Position numbers and translations under genes: made by a program. Below are positions 8,892-19,586 of a stretch of DNA of 64,000 nucleotides, piece by piece. Numbering within the stretch: position 1 is the first letter of the stretch; every line of letters begins with the position of its first letter. This DNA is from Paracoccus versutus (lineage in GTDB: Bacteria > Pseudomonadota > Alphaproteobacteria > Rhodobacterales > Rhodobacteraceae), in NCBI RefSeq assembly GCF_000763885.1, contig NZ_JRKO01000012.1:39931-103930 (forward strand). Direction: 5' to 3'. The notes under the pieces are model-generated. The model had not been told where the DNA came from. It worked only from the letters and a program-made list of their open reading frames with translations, and did no database searches.

Positions 8892-9278
8892 TTCGCGCTC
8901 CTTTTGCGTTCGTTACCGGGTTCATCCGGTGCGCTGCGCCGGATGAAAACACTGGAGAAACCCTGCATCCGCCCCGCTTGATCGAAATCAAGCCTAAAGA
9001 CAGATGCAGGCAAAATAGAGATAACGCGAAAATCGAACGCCTGACCAGATCGAAAAAGCGGCAGCAGCCAGGGGAACGCATTTTGCCCGGCCGGGCCGGC
9101 CGGCGATCATCGCCGCAAGGCGGCGTGCCGGCCGACGGCAGGGGGGCAGGATCGTGCCATATTCGGTCAAGCCGCACCGGGTCGCGCCGAGGTCGCATAG
9201 CCCCTTTGGCCGCGGCCCGCGCCGCCAGCCGGTGTCGAGCCCGCAGATACGATGTAGCCCCTTGGCCTGCGGCCGCGC
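8892..9278. other. Intergenic region between the Hint gene and uvrA, 387 bp
   Basis: No protein gene is supported here. The region holds the FNR-type box at 8978-8991 and, past it on the plus strand, a TAGAGA hexamer (9016-9021) at roughly the spacing of an FNR-activated -10 element. Further right are GC-rich palindromes such as CGCCGCAAGGCGGCG near 9110. A rightward transcript would run into the 3' end of uvrA antisense. I see no T-tract terminator. Confidence 0.5.
8978..8991. promoter_or_regulatory. FNR/CRP-family (FnrP/NNR-type) binding site
   Basis: TTGATCGAAATCAA matches the FNR consensus TTGAT-N4-ATCAA at every defined position. In Paracoccus relatives this motif is used by the oxygen, nitric-oxide and nitrate regulators FnrP, NNR and NarR. 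It lies 87 nt upstream of the Hint gene on the minus strand. In the plus direction it is placed about right for class II activation of a promoter with -10 at TAGAGA (9016-9021). Confidence 0.75.
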
Positions 9279-12137
<2,859 letters not shown>

Positions 12138-12214
12138 CGCGCCAGTCCTGATCACGTCCTGATTCCGCCAAGCGCATGAGATAGGCATCCGCAGCGAAAT
12201 GGCAACCCGAAACG

Positions 12215-12229
12215 GAACAACTCGGGAAC
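12215..12229 (-). promoter_or_regulatory. LexA (SOS) box upstream of uvrA
   Basis: On the uvrA strand the site reads GTTC-CCGAGTT-GTTC, an exact match to the alphaproteobacterial LexA motif GTTC-N7-GTTC known from Rhodobacter uvrA and recA. It lies 78 nt before the uvrA start codon and 68 nt before the divergent GFA-family gene, so it could influence both. Confidence 0.85.
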
Positions 12230-12296
12230 ATTTCCGCTTGCGATGCCCGCCGCCCTGCCCCACCATGCACCCGAGTCGCAAAACGGGAGGCAAACC

Positions 12297-12650
12297 ATGA
12301 CCCGACAGCACTACCAAGGCAGCTGCCAATGCGGCAGCATCGCCTATGAGGTGGATGCCGATCTGGACCAGACCTTCACCTGCAACTGCTCGCGCTGCCA
12401 GCGGCTGGGCTTCGTGCTGACCTTCGTGCCCAGGGCGGATTTCCGCCTGACCAGCGACGGGCCGGTGACGGAATACCTGTTCAACCGCAAGCAGATCCAT
12501 CACCGCTTCTGCCCGACCTGCGGCGTCGAATCCTATGCCTTCGGCACGGGACCGGACGGGGCCGAGATGGTGGCGGTGAACGTGAACTGCCTCGCGGGGG
12601 TCAACCCGCGCGCACTGGCCAGCCAGGCGGTGGACGGCGCCAGCTACTAG
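12297..12650 (+). CDS. GFA/CENP-V-type zinc protein
   Basis: A 117-aa protein of the GFA family (named after glutathione-dependent formaldehyde-activating enzyme). The zinc ligands are visible as [12 protein letters not shown], then [10 protein letters not shown], then [13 protein letters not shown]. The ATG at 12297 is chosen because GGGAGG lies upstream and family members start just before the CxC motif. The substrate of this subgroup is unknown, so a formaldehyde role should not be assumed. Its stop codon shares the palindrome CTAG with the stop of the convergent moaA. Confidence 0.88.
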   Translation: MTRQHYQGSCQCGSIAYEVDADLDQTFTCNCSRCQRLGFVLTFVPRADFRLTSDGPVTEYLFNRKQIHHRFCPTCGVESYAFGTGPDGAEMVAVNVNCLAGVNPRALASQAVDGASY

Positions 12651-13666
12651 CCGCCGGTATGGCTCATGAAGCGGCTGACCTGCCCGGCGACATGCCGGCG
12701 GGAATAGTCGAAGTCATGGCCCTTGGGCTTGCGGGCGATGGCCTCGCGGATGGCATCGCGCAGCGGGGCGTCGTCCTGGCTGGCGCGCAGCGGCGCGCGC
12801 AGGTCGGCGCGATCCTCCTGCCCCAGGCACATGAACAGCTCGCCCGTGCAGGTGATGCGGACGCGGTTGCAGCTTTCGCAGAAATTATGCGTCAGCGGCG
12901 TGATGAAGCCGATCTTCTGCCCGGTCTCCTCAAGGCGGACATAGCGCGCCGGCCCGCCGGTGCGCTCGGCTAGCGGCGTGAGGGTGAAGCGCTCGCCCAG
13001 GCGCGCGCGCAGGTCGGACAGCGCCCAATACTGGTCCAGCCGCTCTTCCTCGCCCATCTCGCCCATGGGCATGACCTCGATGAAGGTCAGGTCGTGGCCC
13101 TGGTCCGCGCACCAGTCGGCCAGGCGAAACAGCTCGTCCTCGTTGAAACCCTTCAGCGCGACGGTGTTGATCTTGACCCGCATGCCGGCCGCCTTCGCCG
13201 CCTCGATCCCCTGCAGCACCTGCGGCAATCTGCCCCAGCGGGTGATGCGGGCGAAACGGTCGGGATCGAGCGTATCCAGCGAGACATTGACCCGCCGCAC
13301 GCCGCAATCGGCCAGTTCGTCGGCGAATCGCGCCAGCTGGCTGCCGTTGGTGGTCAGCGTCAATTCGTCCAGCCCACCATTCGGACCGGCGCCCAGATGG
13401 CGCGACATGGCGCGGAAGAATTCCATGATGTTGCGCCGCACCAGCGGTTCGCCGCCGGTGACGCGCAGCTTGCGCACGCCCAGGCCCACGAAGGCGGAAC
13501 ACAGCCGGTCCAGCTCTTCCAGCGTCAGCAGGTCGCGCTTGGGCAGGAACTGCATGTGCTCGGCCATGCAATAGGTGCAGCGGAAATCGCAACGGTCCGT
13601 CACCGACACCCGAAGGTAGGTGATCGGCCTGGCAAAGGGGTCTATCAGCGGGGCCTGGACATCCAT
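12647..13666 (-). CDS. moaA: MoaA, GTP 3',8-cyclase (molybdenum cofactor)
   Basis: Radical-SAM enzyme that starts molybdopterin synthesis by converting GTP to 3',8-cyclo-7,8-dihydro-GTP. The 339-aa product has the radical-SAM cluster CDFRCTYC near residue 25. The second, substrate-binding 4Fe-4S ligands lie in [18 protein letters not shown], and the C-terminal double glycine (SHTGG) needed for cyclase activity is present. The start at 13666 ([11 protein letters not shown]) gives the usual length. No other moa gene lies in the window. Confidence 0.96.
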   Translation of the reverse strand: MDVQAPLIDPFARPITYLRVSVTDRCDFRCTYCMAEHMQFLPKRDLLTLEELDRLCSAFVGLGVRKLRVTGGEPLVRRNIMEFFRAMSRHLGAGPNGGLDELTLTTNGSQLARFADELADCGVRRVNVSLDTLDPDRFARITRWGRLPQVLQGIEAAKAAGMRVKINTVALKGFNEDELFRLADWCADQGHDLTFIEVMPMGEMGEEERLDQYWALSDLRARLGERFTLTPLAERTGGPARYVRLEETGQKIGFITPLTHNFCESCNRVRITCTGELFMCLGQEDRADLRAPLRASQDDAPLRDAIREAIARKPKGHDFDYSRRHVAGQVSRFMSHTGG

Positions 13667-13811
13667 GGCGCAAAGATAAGCACGGGCCGGCATCGGCACA
13701 AGCCGGCCGATCCGTTGATGGTCTCGTAACCATGAATGGAAGCTCGGCTGGACAGCAGGGGCCGGCCGGGTCTAGCCTCGCCCCGACCTGAAAAGGATGA
13801 AGGACAAGCGC

Positions 13812-14327
13812 ATGCCGATGACCAAGCCGATCCTGCGCCTGCTGGGCGCGCTGGCGCTGCTGGCACTGGCCGCCTGCACCCCTGCAACGCAGACCACCCC
13901 CCGCACGCCCGGCACCACCGCCGGCAGCGGCGGCGCGACGGCCGGCACCGGAACCGCGGCGGGCTCGGTGCTGACCGCGGCCGCGCGCCCCTCGCCCGCG
14001 GCGCGCACGGCGGCGCAGTTCGACACCACCACCCGCGAGCAGAAGGCCGCCGCCGCCGCCCCGCCCGCCACGGGCGAGCGTCGGATCGGCACCACCATCG
14101 CCTCGCTGGGCGATCCCTCGCAGCCCGGCTTCTGGATCAAGACCCCGCTGGTGAAATCCGAAGCCGACGGCCGCATCGTGAACCCGGCGAACGGCAAATC
14201 CGCCAAGGTGCGGCTGATCCCTCTGGACGGCCCGGCCAGCGGCGGCAGCCAGGTCTCGTTGCCGGCATTGCAGCTGATCGGCGTCAGCCTGACCGACCTG
14301 CCCACGATCGAGGTCTATGGCAGCTGA
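13812..14327 (+). CDS. Predicted lipoprotein of unknown function
   Basis: A 171-aa protein with a lipoprotein signal (ILRLLGALALLALAAC, Cys being the lipidated residue). A low-complexity Thr/Gly/Ala stretch follows, then a small C-terminal domain containing GFWIKTPLV and ending in TDLPTIEVYGS. The ATG at 13812 has AAGGA at good spacing. An ATG 15 nt earlier is possible, but its ribosome site is too close. The gene converges with the AlkD-like gene and their 3' ends overlap by 13 bp. The function is not known to me. Confidence 0.75.
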   Translation: MPMTKPILRLLGALALLALAACTPATQTTPRTPGTTAGSGGATAGTGTAAGSVLTAAARPSPAARTAAQFDTTTREQKAAAAAPPATGERRIGTTIASLGDPSQPGFWIKTPLVKSEADGRIVNPANGKSAKVRLIPLDGPASGGSQVSLPALQLIGVSLTDLPTIEVYGS

Positions 14328-15034
14328 TCGCCGCCCGGCCGATCCTGCCCCGTCCCGCCGCGGTTTTCCGGCAGCCACCGCCCCGCCTCGCGCCGGGCAA
14401 AGGGCTTCAGCCGCGCGCCATGCGCGGCCAGCCAGTCGCGCACGCGGCCGGGGTCGTGCTTGGACAGTTCGCGCAGCCACCAGCCGATGGCTTTTTGCAC
14501 GAACCACTCCCGGTCGTCGGCCAGCCGGTCCAGCCAGGACAGCACACGCTCGCGCCGCTCCAGGTCCTGCGGCTTGGGATTGCGGATATGCGTCCAGGGC
14601 AGCGTGCCGACCAGCGCGGCGCGGCGCACCCAGAAGCCGGGATGGTCCAGCCAGGCCTCGACCTCGTCCAGCCGCTCGGGCCGGGCCAGCAGCCGCCGCT
14701 CGCCCGCCTTCATGGCGTGATCGGCAATCGCCCAGCCGTCGAATTGCGGTACCCAGCCGGCGATCAGATCCCAGGCCGCGTCGTCGGGCCGGATCCGCGC
14801 CTGGGTCAGCAGCTTGGCCGCCGCGATGCGCGCCTCGTGCAGGTCGCTGTCCCAAAGCCGCCGCGCCAGATCGACCCGCCCCGGCACGTCCAGCCCCGCC
14901 CGCCAGCTGCGGGCAAGCGCGTCGATCACCGGAACCGCCACGCCCAGGTATTCGCGCGGCGCCTTGTGATAGGCCGCCATCTCGGCCGCCTTGCCGGGAT
15001 CGCCCAGCGCCTTCAGCTCATCCAGCTCCCGCAT
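14315..15034 (-). CDS. AlkD-like DNA alkylation repair protein
   Basis: A 239-aa all-alpha protein of the AlkD/AlkC HEAT-repeat family, which flips out or excises alkylated bases. Diagnostic stretches are LWDSDLHEARIAAAKLLT, FDGWAIADHAMKAGERR, and the HEAT-type helices FWVRRAALVGTLPW and REWFVQKAIGWWLRELSKHDP. The latter holds the Trp and Asp positions that line the DNA-binding groove in AlkD. The start at 15034 matches family length; the frame runs back to 15316 through non-family sequence. Confidence 0.88.
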   Translation of the reverse strand: MRELDELKALGDPGKAAEMAAYHKAPREYLGVAVPVIDALARSWRAGLDVPGRVDLARRLWDSDLHEARIAAAKLLTQARIRPDDAAWDLIAGWVPQFDGWAIADHAMKAGERRLLARPERLDEVEAWLDHPGFWVRRAALVGTLPWTHIRNPKPQDLERRERVLSWLDRLADDREWFVQKAIGWWLRELSKHDPGRVRDWLAAHGARLKPFARREAGRWLPENRGGTGQDRPGGDQLP

Positions 15035-15125
15035 TTCACCGTTTTCCAAATACCCTGAATCCGGCCCATCACCGGGTTTGCCCAGGGAATAATCCCTGCC
15101 GCGGCGAAACAGAAGCGACGAAAAA

Positions 15126-15152
15126 GGGCGGCGCCAGAGAGAGACGCCGCCC
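15126..15152 (-). terminator. Strong intrinsic terminator on the minus strand, orphan
   Basis: Read on the minus strand, an 8-bp perfect stem (GGGCGGCG / CGCCGCCC) with an 11-nt loop is directly followed by TTTTTC. It lies upstream of the AlkD-like gene and inside the gabD 5' region, so no annotated gene ends there. It could end a short transcript arising between 15153 and about 15310, or act as an attenuator in a long AlkD leader. Confidence 0.6.
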
Positions 15153-15253
15153 AGTCGAATACGCCAAGAGGGAAAACCTGACGATGGCAAGGCAACGCCG
15201 CAGCCCGCCATCCGGTTCATCACGATTGCTCGATCCCGGCACGCGGCAGCTGC

Positions 15254-15284
15254 GGCTTGCGTTGGCCCGGCAAAAGCGCAAGCC
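15254..15284 (+). promoter_or_regulatory. Inverted repeat upstream of gabD
   Basis: GGCTTGCG (15254-15261) and CGCAAGCC (15277-15284) form a perfect 8-bp inverted repeat with a 15-nt spacer, ending 30 nt before the gabD start. It may be an operator or a leader hairpin. No regulator gene lies next to it. Confidence 0.35.
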
Positions 15285-15314
15285 TGCACCCGACCCGAAC
15301 GGAAGGAGCCCGCC

Positions 15315-16787
15315 ATGACCAGACATGCGACCGACCTGAAGATGCTGCTGAAAGACCCCTCGCTCTTGCAGACCCGCGCCTATGTCGCCGGCGAATGGAT
15401 CGACGCCGATGACGGCAAGACCTTTCCGGTGGTGAACCCGGCGCGCGGCGACGTGATCGCCGAGGTGGCGGACCTGTCCCGCGCCGAGGTGGCCCGCGCC
15501 ATCGCCGCCGCGGCCGAGGCGATGAAGGGCTGGGCCGCCCGCACCGCCAAGGAACGCGCCCAGATCATGCGCAAATGGTTCGACCTGATGATGGAGAACC
15601 AGGACGACCTGGGCAAGATCCTGACCGCCGAACAGGGCAAGCCCCTGCCAGAGGCCAAGGGCGAGATCGCCTATGGCGCCAGCTTCATCGAATGGTTCGG
15701 CGAAGAGGCCAAGCGCATCTACGGCGAAACCATCCCCGGCCACCAGCCCGACAAGCGCCTGACGGTGATCCGCCAGCCGATCGGCGTGGTCGGCTCGATC
15801 ACGCCCTGGAACTTTCCCAATGCGATGATCACCCGCAAATGCGGCCCGGCCATCGCCGCCGGCTGCGGCTTCGTCGGCCGCCCCGCCGCCGAGACGCCGC
15901 TCTCGGCCCTGGCGCTCGCCGTGCTCGCGGAACGCGCCGGCCTGCCCAAGGGGCTGTTCAGCATCGTGACCTCGTCGCGCTCCTCCGACATCGGCAAGGA
16001 ATTCTGCGAGAACCCGCTGATCCGCAAGCTGACCTTCACCGGCTCGACCGAGGTCGGCCGCATCCTGCTGCGCCAGGCCGCGGACCAGGTGCTGAAATGC
16101 TCGATGGAACTCGGCGGCAACGCGCCCTTCATCGTCTTCGACGACGCCGACCTGGATGCGGCGGTGGAAGGCGCCATGGCCTCGAAATTCCGCAACAACG
16201 GCCAGACCTGCGTCTGCGCCAATCGCATCTATGTGCAGGCCGGCGTCTATGACGAATTCGCCAGGCGGCTGGCGGCGGCGGTCGACAAGCTGCGCGTCGG
16301 CGACGGGCTCGAGGAAGGCGTCACCACCGGCCCGCTGATCAACCGGGACGCGGTCGAAAAGGTCCAGGAGCATATCCAGGACGCGGTCGAGGGCGGCGCC
16401 ACCGTCGTCACCGGCGGCAAGCCGCGCGAGGGGCTGTTCTTCGACCCGACCGTCGTCACCGGCATCACCGACAGGATGAAGGTGGCAAGCGAGGAAACCT
16501 TCGGCCCGCTGGCGCCGCTGTTCCGCTTCGAGACCGAGCAAGAGGCGATCGAGCGCGCCAATGCCACCATCTTCGGCCTCGCCGCCTATTTCTATGCCCG
16601 CGACATCGGCCGCATCACCCGCGTGCAGGAGGCGCTGGAATACGGCATCGTCGGGGTGAACACCGGCATCATCTCGACCGAGGTGGCACCCTTCGGCGGC
16701 GTCAAGCAATCCGGCCTCGGCCGCGAGGGCTCGCGCCACGGCATCGAGGATTACCTGGAGATGAAATATATCTGCCTGTCGATCTGA
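15315..16787 (+). CDS. gabD: Succinate-semialdehyde dehydrogenase [NAD(P)+]
   Basis: Oxidises succinate semialdehyde to succinate at the end of the GABA shunt. The 490-aa aldehyde dehydrogenase has the Rossmann region GVVGSITPWNFPNAMITRK, the catalytic Glu in MELGGNAPF and the catalytic Cys in NGQTCVCANR. The C-terminal FGGVKQSGLGREGS is typical of GabD. Subfamily text such as AEQGKPLPEAKGEI supports succinate semialdehyde over other aldehydes. A near-perfect GGAAGGAG ribosome site precedes the ATG. No gabT is adjacent. A bidirectional terminator follows. Confidence 0.92.
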   Translation: MTRHATDLKMLLKDPSLLQTRAYVAGEWIDADDGKTFPVVNPARGDVIAEVADLSRAEVARAIAAAAEAMKGWAARTAKERAQIMRKWFDLMMENQDDLGKILTAEQGKPLPEAKGEIAYGASFIEWFGEEAKRIYGETIPGHQPDKRLTVIRQPIGVVGSITPWNFPNAMITRKCGPAIAAGCGFVGRPAAETPLSALALAVLAERAGLPKGLFSIVTSSRSSDIGKEFCENPLIRKLTFTGSTEVGRILLRQAADQVLKCSMELGGNAPFIVFDDADLDAAVEGAMASKFRNNGQTCVCANRIYVQAGVYDEFARRLAAAVDKLRVGDGLEEGVTTGPLINRDAVEKVQEHIQDAVEGGATVVTGGKPREGLFFDPTVVTGITDRMKVASEETFGPLAPLFRFETEQEAIERANATIFGLAAYFYARDIGRITRVQEALEYGIVGVNTGIISTEVAPFGGVKQSGLGREGSRHGIEDYLEMKYICLSI

Positions 16788-16798
16788 CCGGCCAGAAA

Positions 16799-16825
16799 AA
16801 ACCCCGGAGCCGAGCTCCGGGGTTT
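16799..16825. terminator. Bidirectional intrinsic terminator, gabD / trcR
   Basis: A 12-bp perfect stem (AAACCCCGGAGC / GCTCCGGGGTTT) closes a 3-nt loop. It is flanked by an A-tract on the left and Ts on the right, between the convergent gabD and trcR genes. It can serve both directions. Confidence 0.9.
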
Positions 16826-16831
16826 GCGGGA

Positions 16832-17578
16832 TCAGTGATCCTCGTCCTCGTCGTCATCTGCATCGGGCAGGTTGAAGAAGCTGTCCGCATCCAGGTTGTC
16901 GTCCCGCTCGGGCTTGTCGTCGTCCTTGCTGAGGCTGAAATTCTCCAGCCCGGCGATCGAGCTGGGCAGGCGCGGCTCGTCCGACATGGCAAGCGAGGTC
17001 TCGGTCGAAAGCAGCTTGCGACGCTCGTCGTCGGTCATGGCGCCGCCCTCGGCCGCCTTGCGCTTGGCAGCCTTCTGCACGGCGGCGTCCAGCTCGGACT
17101 GCCGGCACAGCCCCAGTGCCACGGGGTCGATGGGCTGGATGTTCTGGATGTTCCAATGCGTCCGGTCGCGGATCGAGGCGATGGTCGGCTTGGTGGTGCC
17201 CACCAGCTTCGATATCTGCGAATCACCCAGCTCGGGATGGAACTTGACCAGCCACAGGATCGCGGCGGGCCGGTCCTGGCGCTTGGAAAGCGGCGTATAG
17301 CGCGGGCCGCGGCGCTTCTCCTCGCCCTCGGCGGCGGGGTTGTGCTTGAGCTTCAGCCGGTGCAGCGGGTTCTTCTGGCCCTTCTCGATCTCGGAGGCGT
17401 CGAGCTGGTTCGAGGCGACCGGGTCGAAGCCCTTGACGCCGACCGCCACGTCGCCGTCGGCGATGCCCTGGACCTCAAGCTCGTGCATGCCGCAGAAATC
17501 GGCGATCTGCTTGAAGCTCAGCGTCGTGTTGTCGACCAGCCAGACGGCGGTGGCCTTGGCCATCAGCGGCTTGTTCAT
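16832..17578 (-). CDS. trcR: TrcR-type cell-cycle transcriptional regulator (DUF1013)
   Basis: A 248-aa alphaproteobacterial regulator of the DUF1013/TrcR family, described in the cell-cycle context of Caulobacter. Visible family blocks are KATAVWLVDNTTLSFKQIADF near the N-terminus (split helix-turn-helix-like region), GPRYTPLSKRQDRPAAILWLV and KLVGTTKPTIASIRDRTHW in the middle, and an acidic tail ending DADDDEDEDH. The start at 17578 follows AAGGAGAAGG, an ideal ribosome site. The frame upstream to 17716 has no family text. The gene is monocistronic and ends at the shared terminator. Confidence 0.9.
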   Translation of the reverse strand: MNKPLMAKATAVWLVDNTTLSFKQIADFCGMHELEVQGIADGDVAVGVKGFDPVASNQLDASEIEKGQKNPLHRLKLKHNPAAEGEEKRRGPRYTPLSKRQDRPAAILWLVKFHPELGDSQISKLVGTTKPTIASIRDRTHWNIQNIQPIDPVALGLCRQSELDAAVQKAAKRKAAEGGAMTDDERRKLLSTETSLAMSDEPRLPSSIAGLENFSLSKDDDKPERDDNLDADSFFNLPDADDDEDEDH

Positions 17579-17739
17579 GACCTTCTCCTTAACAATATCT
17601 TTTCCGGCCGGGGAAAACGGCTTTCGGCGGGGTGCCATTCCATTTTCGGGGGATTGACAGGCTATATAGGGCCGGAAGGGGCCAAAATAAAGCCTGAAAT
17701 TCGTGGCGCGCGGCAAGGACCGGCGCTAGGTTCCCCACC

Positions 17740-18360
17740 ATGAAACCGGCCATCCTGATCGCCTTCCTCCTGCTCGCCCCCGCGGCCCTGGCCCAGGACA
17801 TCGCGGGACGGTTCGACTATTACGTCCTGTCGCTCAGCTGGTCGCCCAGCTGGTGCCGCGCCGAGCGCGATGCCGAGCAATGCGCGAGCGGACGGAAGCT
17901 TGGCTTCGTCGTCCATGGCCTGTGGCCGCAATACGAACGCGGCTGGCCAGAATATTGCCGGACCGAGGCCCGCGACCCCCCGCGCCGCGAAACCCGCGCC
18001 ATGGCGGATGTGATGGGAACGGGCGGCCTGGCCTGGCATCAATGGAAGAAGCACGGGCGCTGCTCGGGCCTGCCGGCGCGGGACTACTTCGCCCTGACCC
18101 GCGAGGCCGCCGCCCGGATCGCCCTGCCCGAAACCCTGCGCCGGCTCGACCGCGACGTCACCCTGCCCGCCCAGGTGATCGAAGACGCCTTCATCGAGGC
18201 CAATCCCGGCCTGGCGCGCGACGGCATCACCGTGACCTGCCGCGCCCGCGCCCTGCAAGAGATCCGCATCTGCCTGACCCGCGACCTGCAGCCCCGCGCC
18301 TGCGCCGAGGATGCCAGGCGGGATTGCCTGGGCAGCTTCCTGATGCCGGCGCCGCGGTGA
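17740..18360 (+). CDS. Secreted ribonuclease T2-family enzyme
   Basis: A 206-aa periplasmic RNase T2 that cleaves RNA to 2',3'-cyclic nucleotides. It has a signal peptide (FLLLAPAALAQ) followed by both catalytic signatures: FVVHGLWPQYERGWP (first active-site His) and WHQWKKHGRCSG (second His with Glu/Lys context; the usual EWxKHG Glu is Gln here). At least six Cys support disulfides. The WHQW variant in place of HEW is worth noting, since that position assists catalysis. It is followed by a hairpin terminator and a pair of facing dispersed repeats. Confidence 0.9.
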   Translation: MKPAILIAFLLLAPAALAQDIAGRFDYYVLSLSWSPSWCRAERDAEQCASGRKLGFVVHGLWPQYERGWPEYCRTEARDPPRRETRAMADVMGTGGLAWHQWKKHGRCSGLPARDYFALTREAAARIALPETLRRLDRDVTLPAQVIEDAFIEANPGLARDGITVTCRARALQEIRICLTRDLQPRACAEDARRDCLGSFLMPAPR

Positions 18361-18386
18361 CGGAACGGCTGCGATGCCTCCGGCGG

Positions 18387-18407
18387 GGATATTTAGACAC
18401 GAAAGAA
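18387..18407 (+). repeat. Dispersed intergenic motif, copy 1
   Basis: GGATATTT-AGA-CACGAAAGAA, one of four copies in this window of a motif found only between genes. This copy lies 27 bp after the RNase T2 stop and faces copy 2 at 18531-18553. Confidence 0.7.
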
Positions 18408-18412
18408 AAGCA

Positions 18413-18448
18413 CACACCCCGCCCGCCGGAGCTGAAGGTCGGGGTGTG
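18413..18448 (+). terminator. Hairpin downstream of RNase T2
   Basis: CACACCCCG (18413-18421) pairs perfectly, over 9 bp, with CGGGGTGTG (18440-18448) across an 18-nt loop, followed by GCTTCTTCC. It is probably the terminator of the RNase T2 gene, though the U-tract is weak. Confidence 0.4.
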
Positions 18449-18530
18449 GCTTCTTCCGTGACGGCCATCGGCGTCCCCGCCTGTTCCGTGATTCCAAACT
18501 GGCAGAAAATCCTTGCGATTCGGTTAACGG

Positions 18531-18553
18531 CTTCTTTCGTGCTTCAAATATCC
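18531..18553 (-). repeat. Dispersed intergenic motif, copy 2
   Basis: On the minus strand it reads GGATATTT-GAAG-CACGAAAGAAG. It is in opposite orientation to copy 1, 123 bp away, and is preceded by the same CCGGCGG block. Confidence 0.7.
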
Positions 18554-18593
18554 CCGCCGGAGGCACCGGGCCGTGCCAAAACCGCCGGAGCGG

Positions 18594-19586
18594 TCAATCC
18601 TCGGCCGAAACCCGCAACAGGATCTTGCCGATATGGCCGCTGCCCTCCATGCGGCGATGCGCCTCGGCCGCCTCGGCGAGCGCGAAGGTGCTGTCGATCA
18701 GCGGGCGCACCGCCCCGGCCTCGACCAGTGGCCAGAGCCGTTCCTGCAACGCGCCTGCGATGCGGGCCTTGGCCAGGTCGGATTGCGGGCGCAGGGTCGA
18801 ACCCGTCACGGACAGCCGCCGGGCCATGATCTGGGCGAAATTGATCTCGGCCTTGGGACCGGCAAGGAAGGCGATCATGGCCAGCCGGCCGTCATCCGCA
18901 AGGCACCGGACGTTGCGGGCGATATAGTCGCCCCCGACCATGTCGAGGATCAGATCGGCGCCGCCGGCCTTGCGCAGCACGGCGACGAAATCCTGCTCGC
19001 GATAGTTGATCGCGGTGGCGCCCAGCCGCTCGCAGGCCGCGCATTTCTCGGCCGAGCCCGCCGTCGCCCAGACCCGCGCGCCCAGCGCCCTGGCGATCTG
19101 GATCGCCATGGTGCCGATGCCCGAGGAGCCGCCATGGACCAGGAAGCGCTCGCCCGGCTGCAGGGCCCCGCGCATGACCACGTTGGACCAGACGGTGAAG
19201 GCGGTTTCCGGCAATGCGGCGGCCAGGCGCAGCGACAGGCCCTGCGGAATCGGCAGGGCGTGGTCTGCCGGGCAGGTCGCGTATTGCGCATAGCCGCCGC
19301 CCGGCAGCAGGGCGCAGACCCGGTCGCCCGGCCTCCAGCGCGTGACGCCTGGGCCGACGGCCGCCACCTCGCCGGCGCATTCCAGGCCCGGCAGGTCCGA
19401 GGCCCCCGGCGGCGGCGCATAGGAGCCGGCGCGTTGCAGCACGTCGGGACGGTTCACCCCCGCCCAGGCGACGCGGATCAGGATCTGGCCATGCCCGGCC
19501 ACCGGAACCGGCCGCGTCACCGGCCGCAGCACCTCGGCCCCGCCGGGGGATGAAATCTCGATCGCCTGCATCACATCGGGAATCAC
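18594..19586 (-). CDS. Quinone oxidoreductase-like MDR enzyme
   Basis: A 330-aa zinc-independent medium-chain dehydrogenase of the PIG3/quinone-oxidoreductase type, which reduces quinones or related enones with NADPH. Visible blocks are VAWAGVNRPDVLQRAG and GLECAGEVAAVGPGVTRW, followed by the NADPH-binding VHGGSSGIGTMAIQIARALGA. There is no structural or catalytic zinc Cys set. The start is GTG at 19586, overlapping the upstream stop (GTGA) and placed 6 nt after AAGGAGG; the next ATG at 19571 lacks a ribosome site. It is co-transcribed with the COQ9-family gene, hinting at quinone metabolism. Confidence 0.88.
   Translation of the reverse strand: MIPDVMQAIEISSPGGAEVLRPVTRPVPVAGHGQILIRVAWAGVNRPDVLQRAGSYAPPPGASDLPGLECAGEVAAVGPGVTRWRPGDRVCALLPGGGYAQYATCPADHALPIPQGLSLRLAAALPETAFTVWSNVVMRGALQPGERFLVHGGSSGIGTMAIQIARALGARVWATAGSAEKCAACERLGATAINYREQDFVAVLRKAGGADLILDMVGGDYIARNVRCLADDGRLAMIAFLAGPKAEINFAQIMARRLSVTGSTLRPQSDLAKARIAGALQERLWPLVEAGAVRPLIDSTFALAEAAEAHRRMEGSGHIGKILLRVSAED

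Noticed and set aside
15013..15195. 60-aa minus-strand frame next to the orphan terminator as a small protein
   Set aside because: It overlaps the start of the AlkD-like gene in another frame and crosses the terminator hairpin; no ribosome site.
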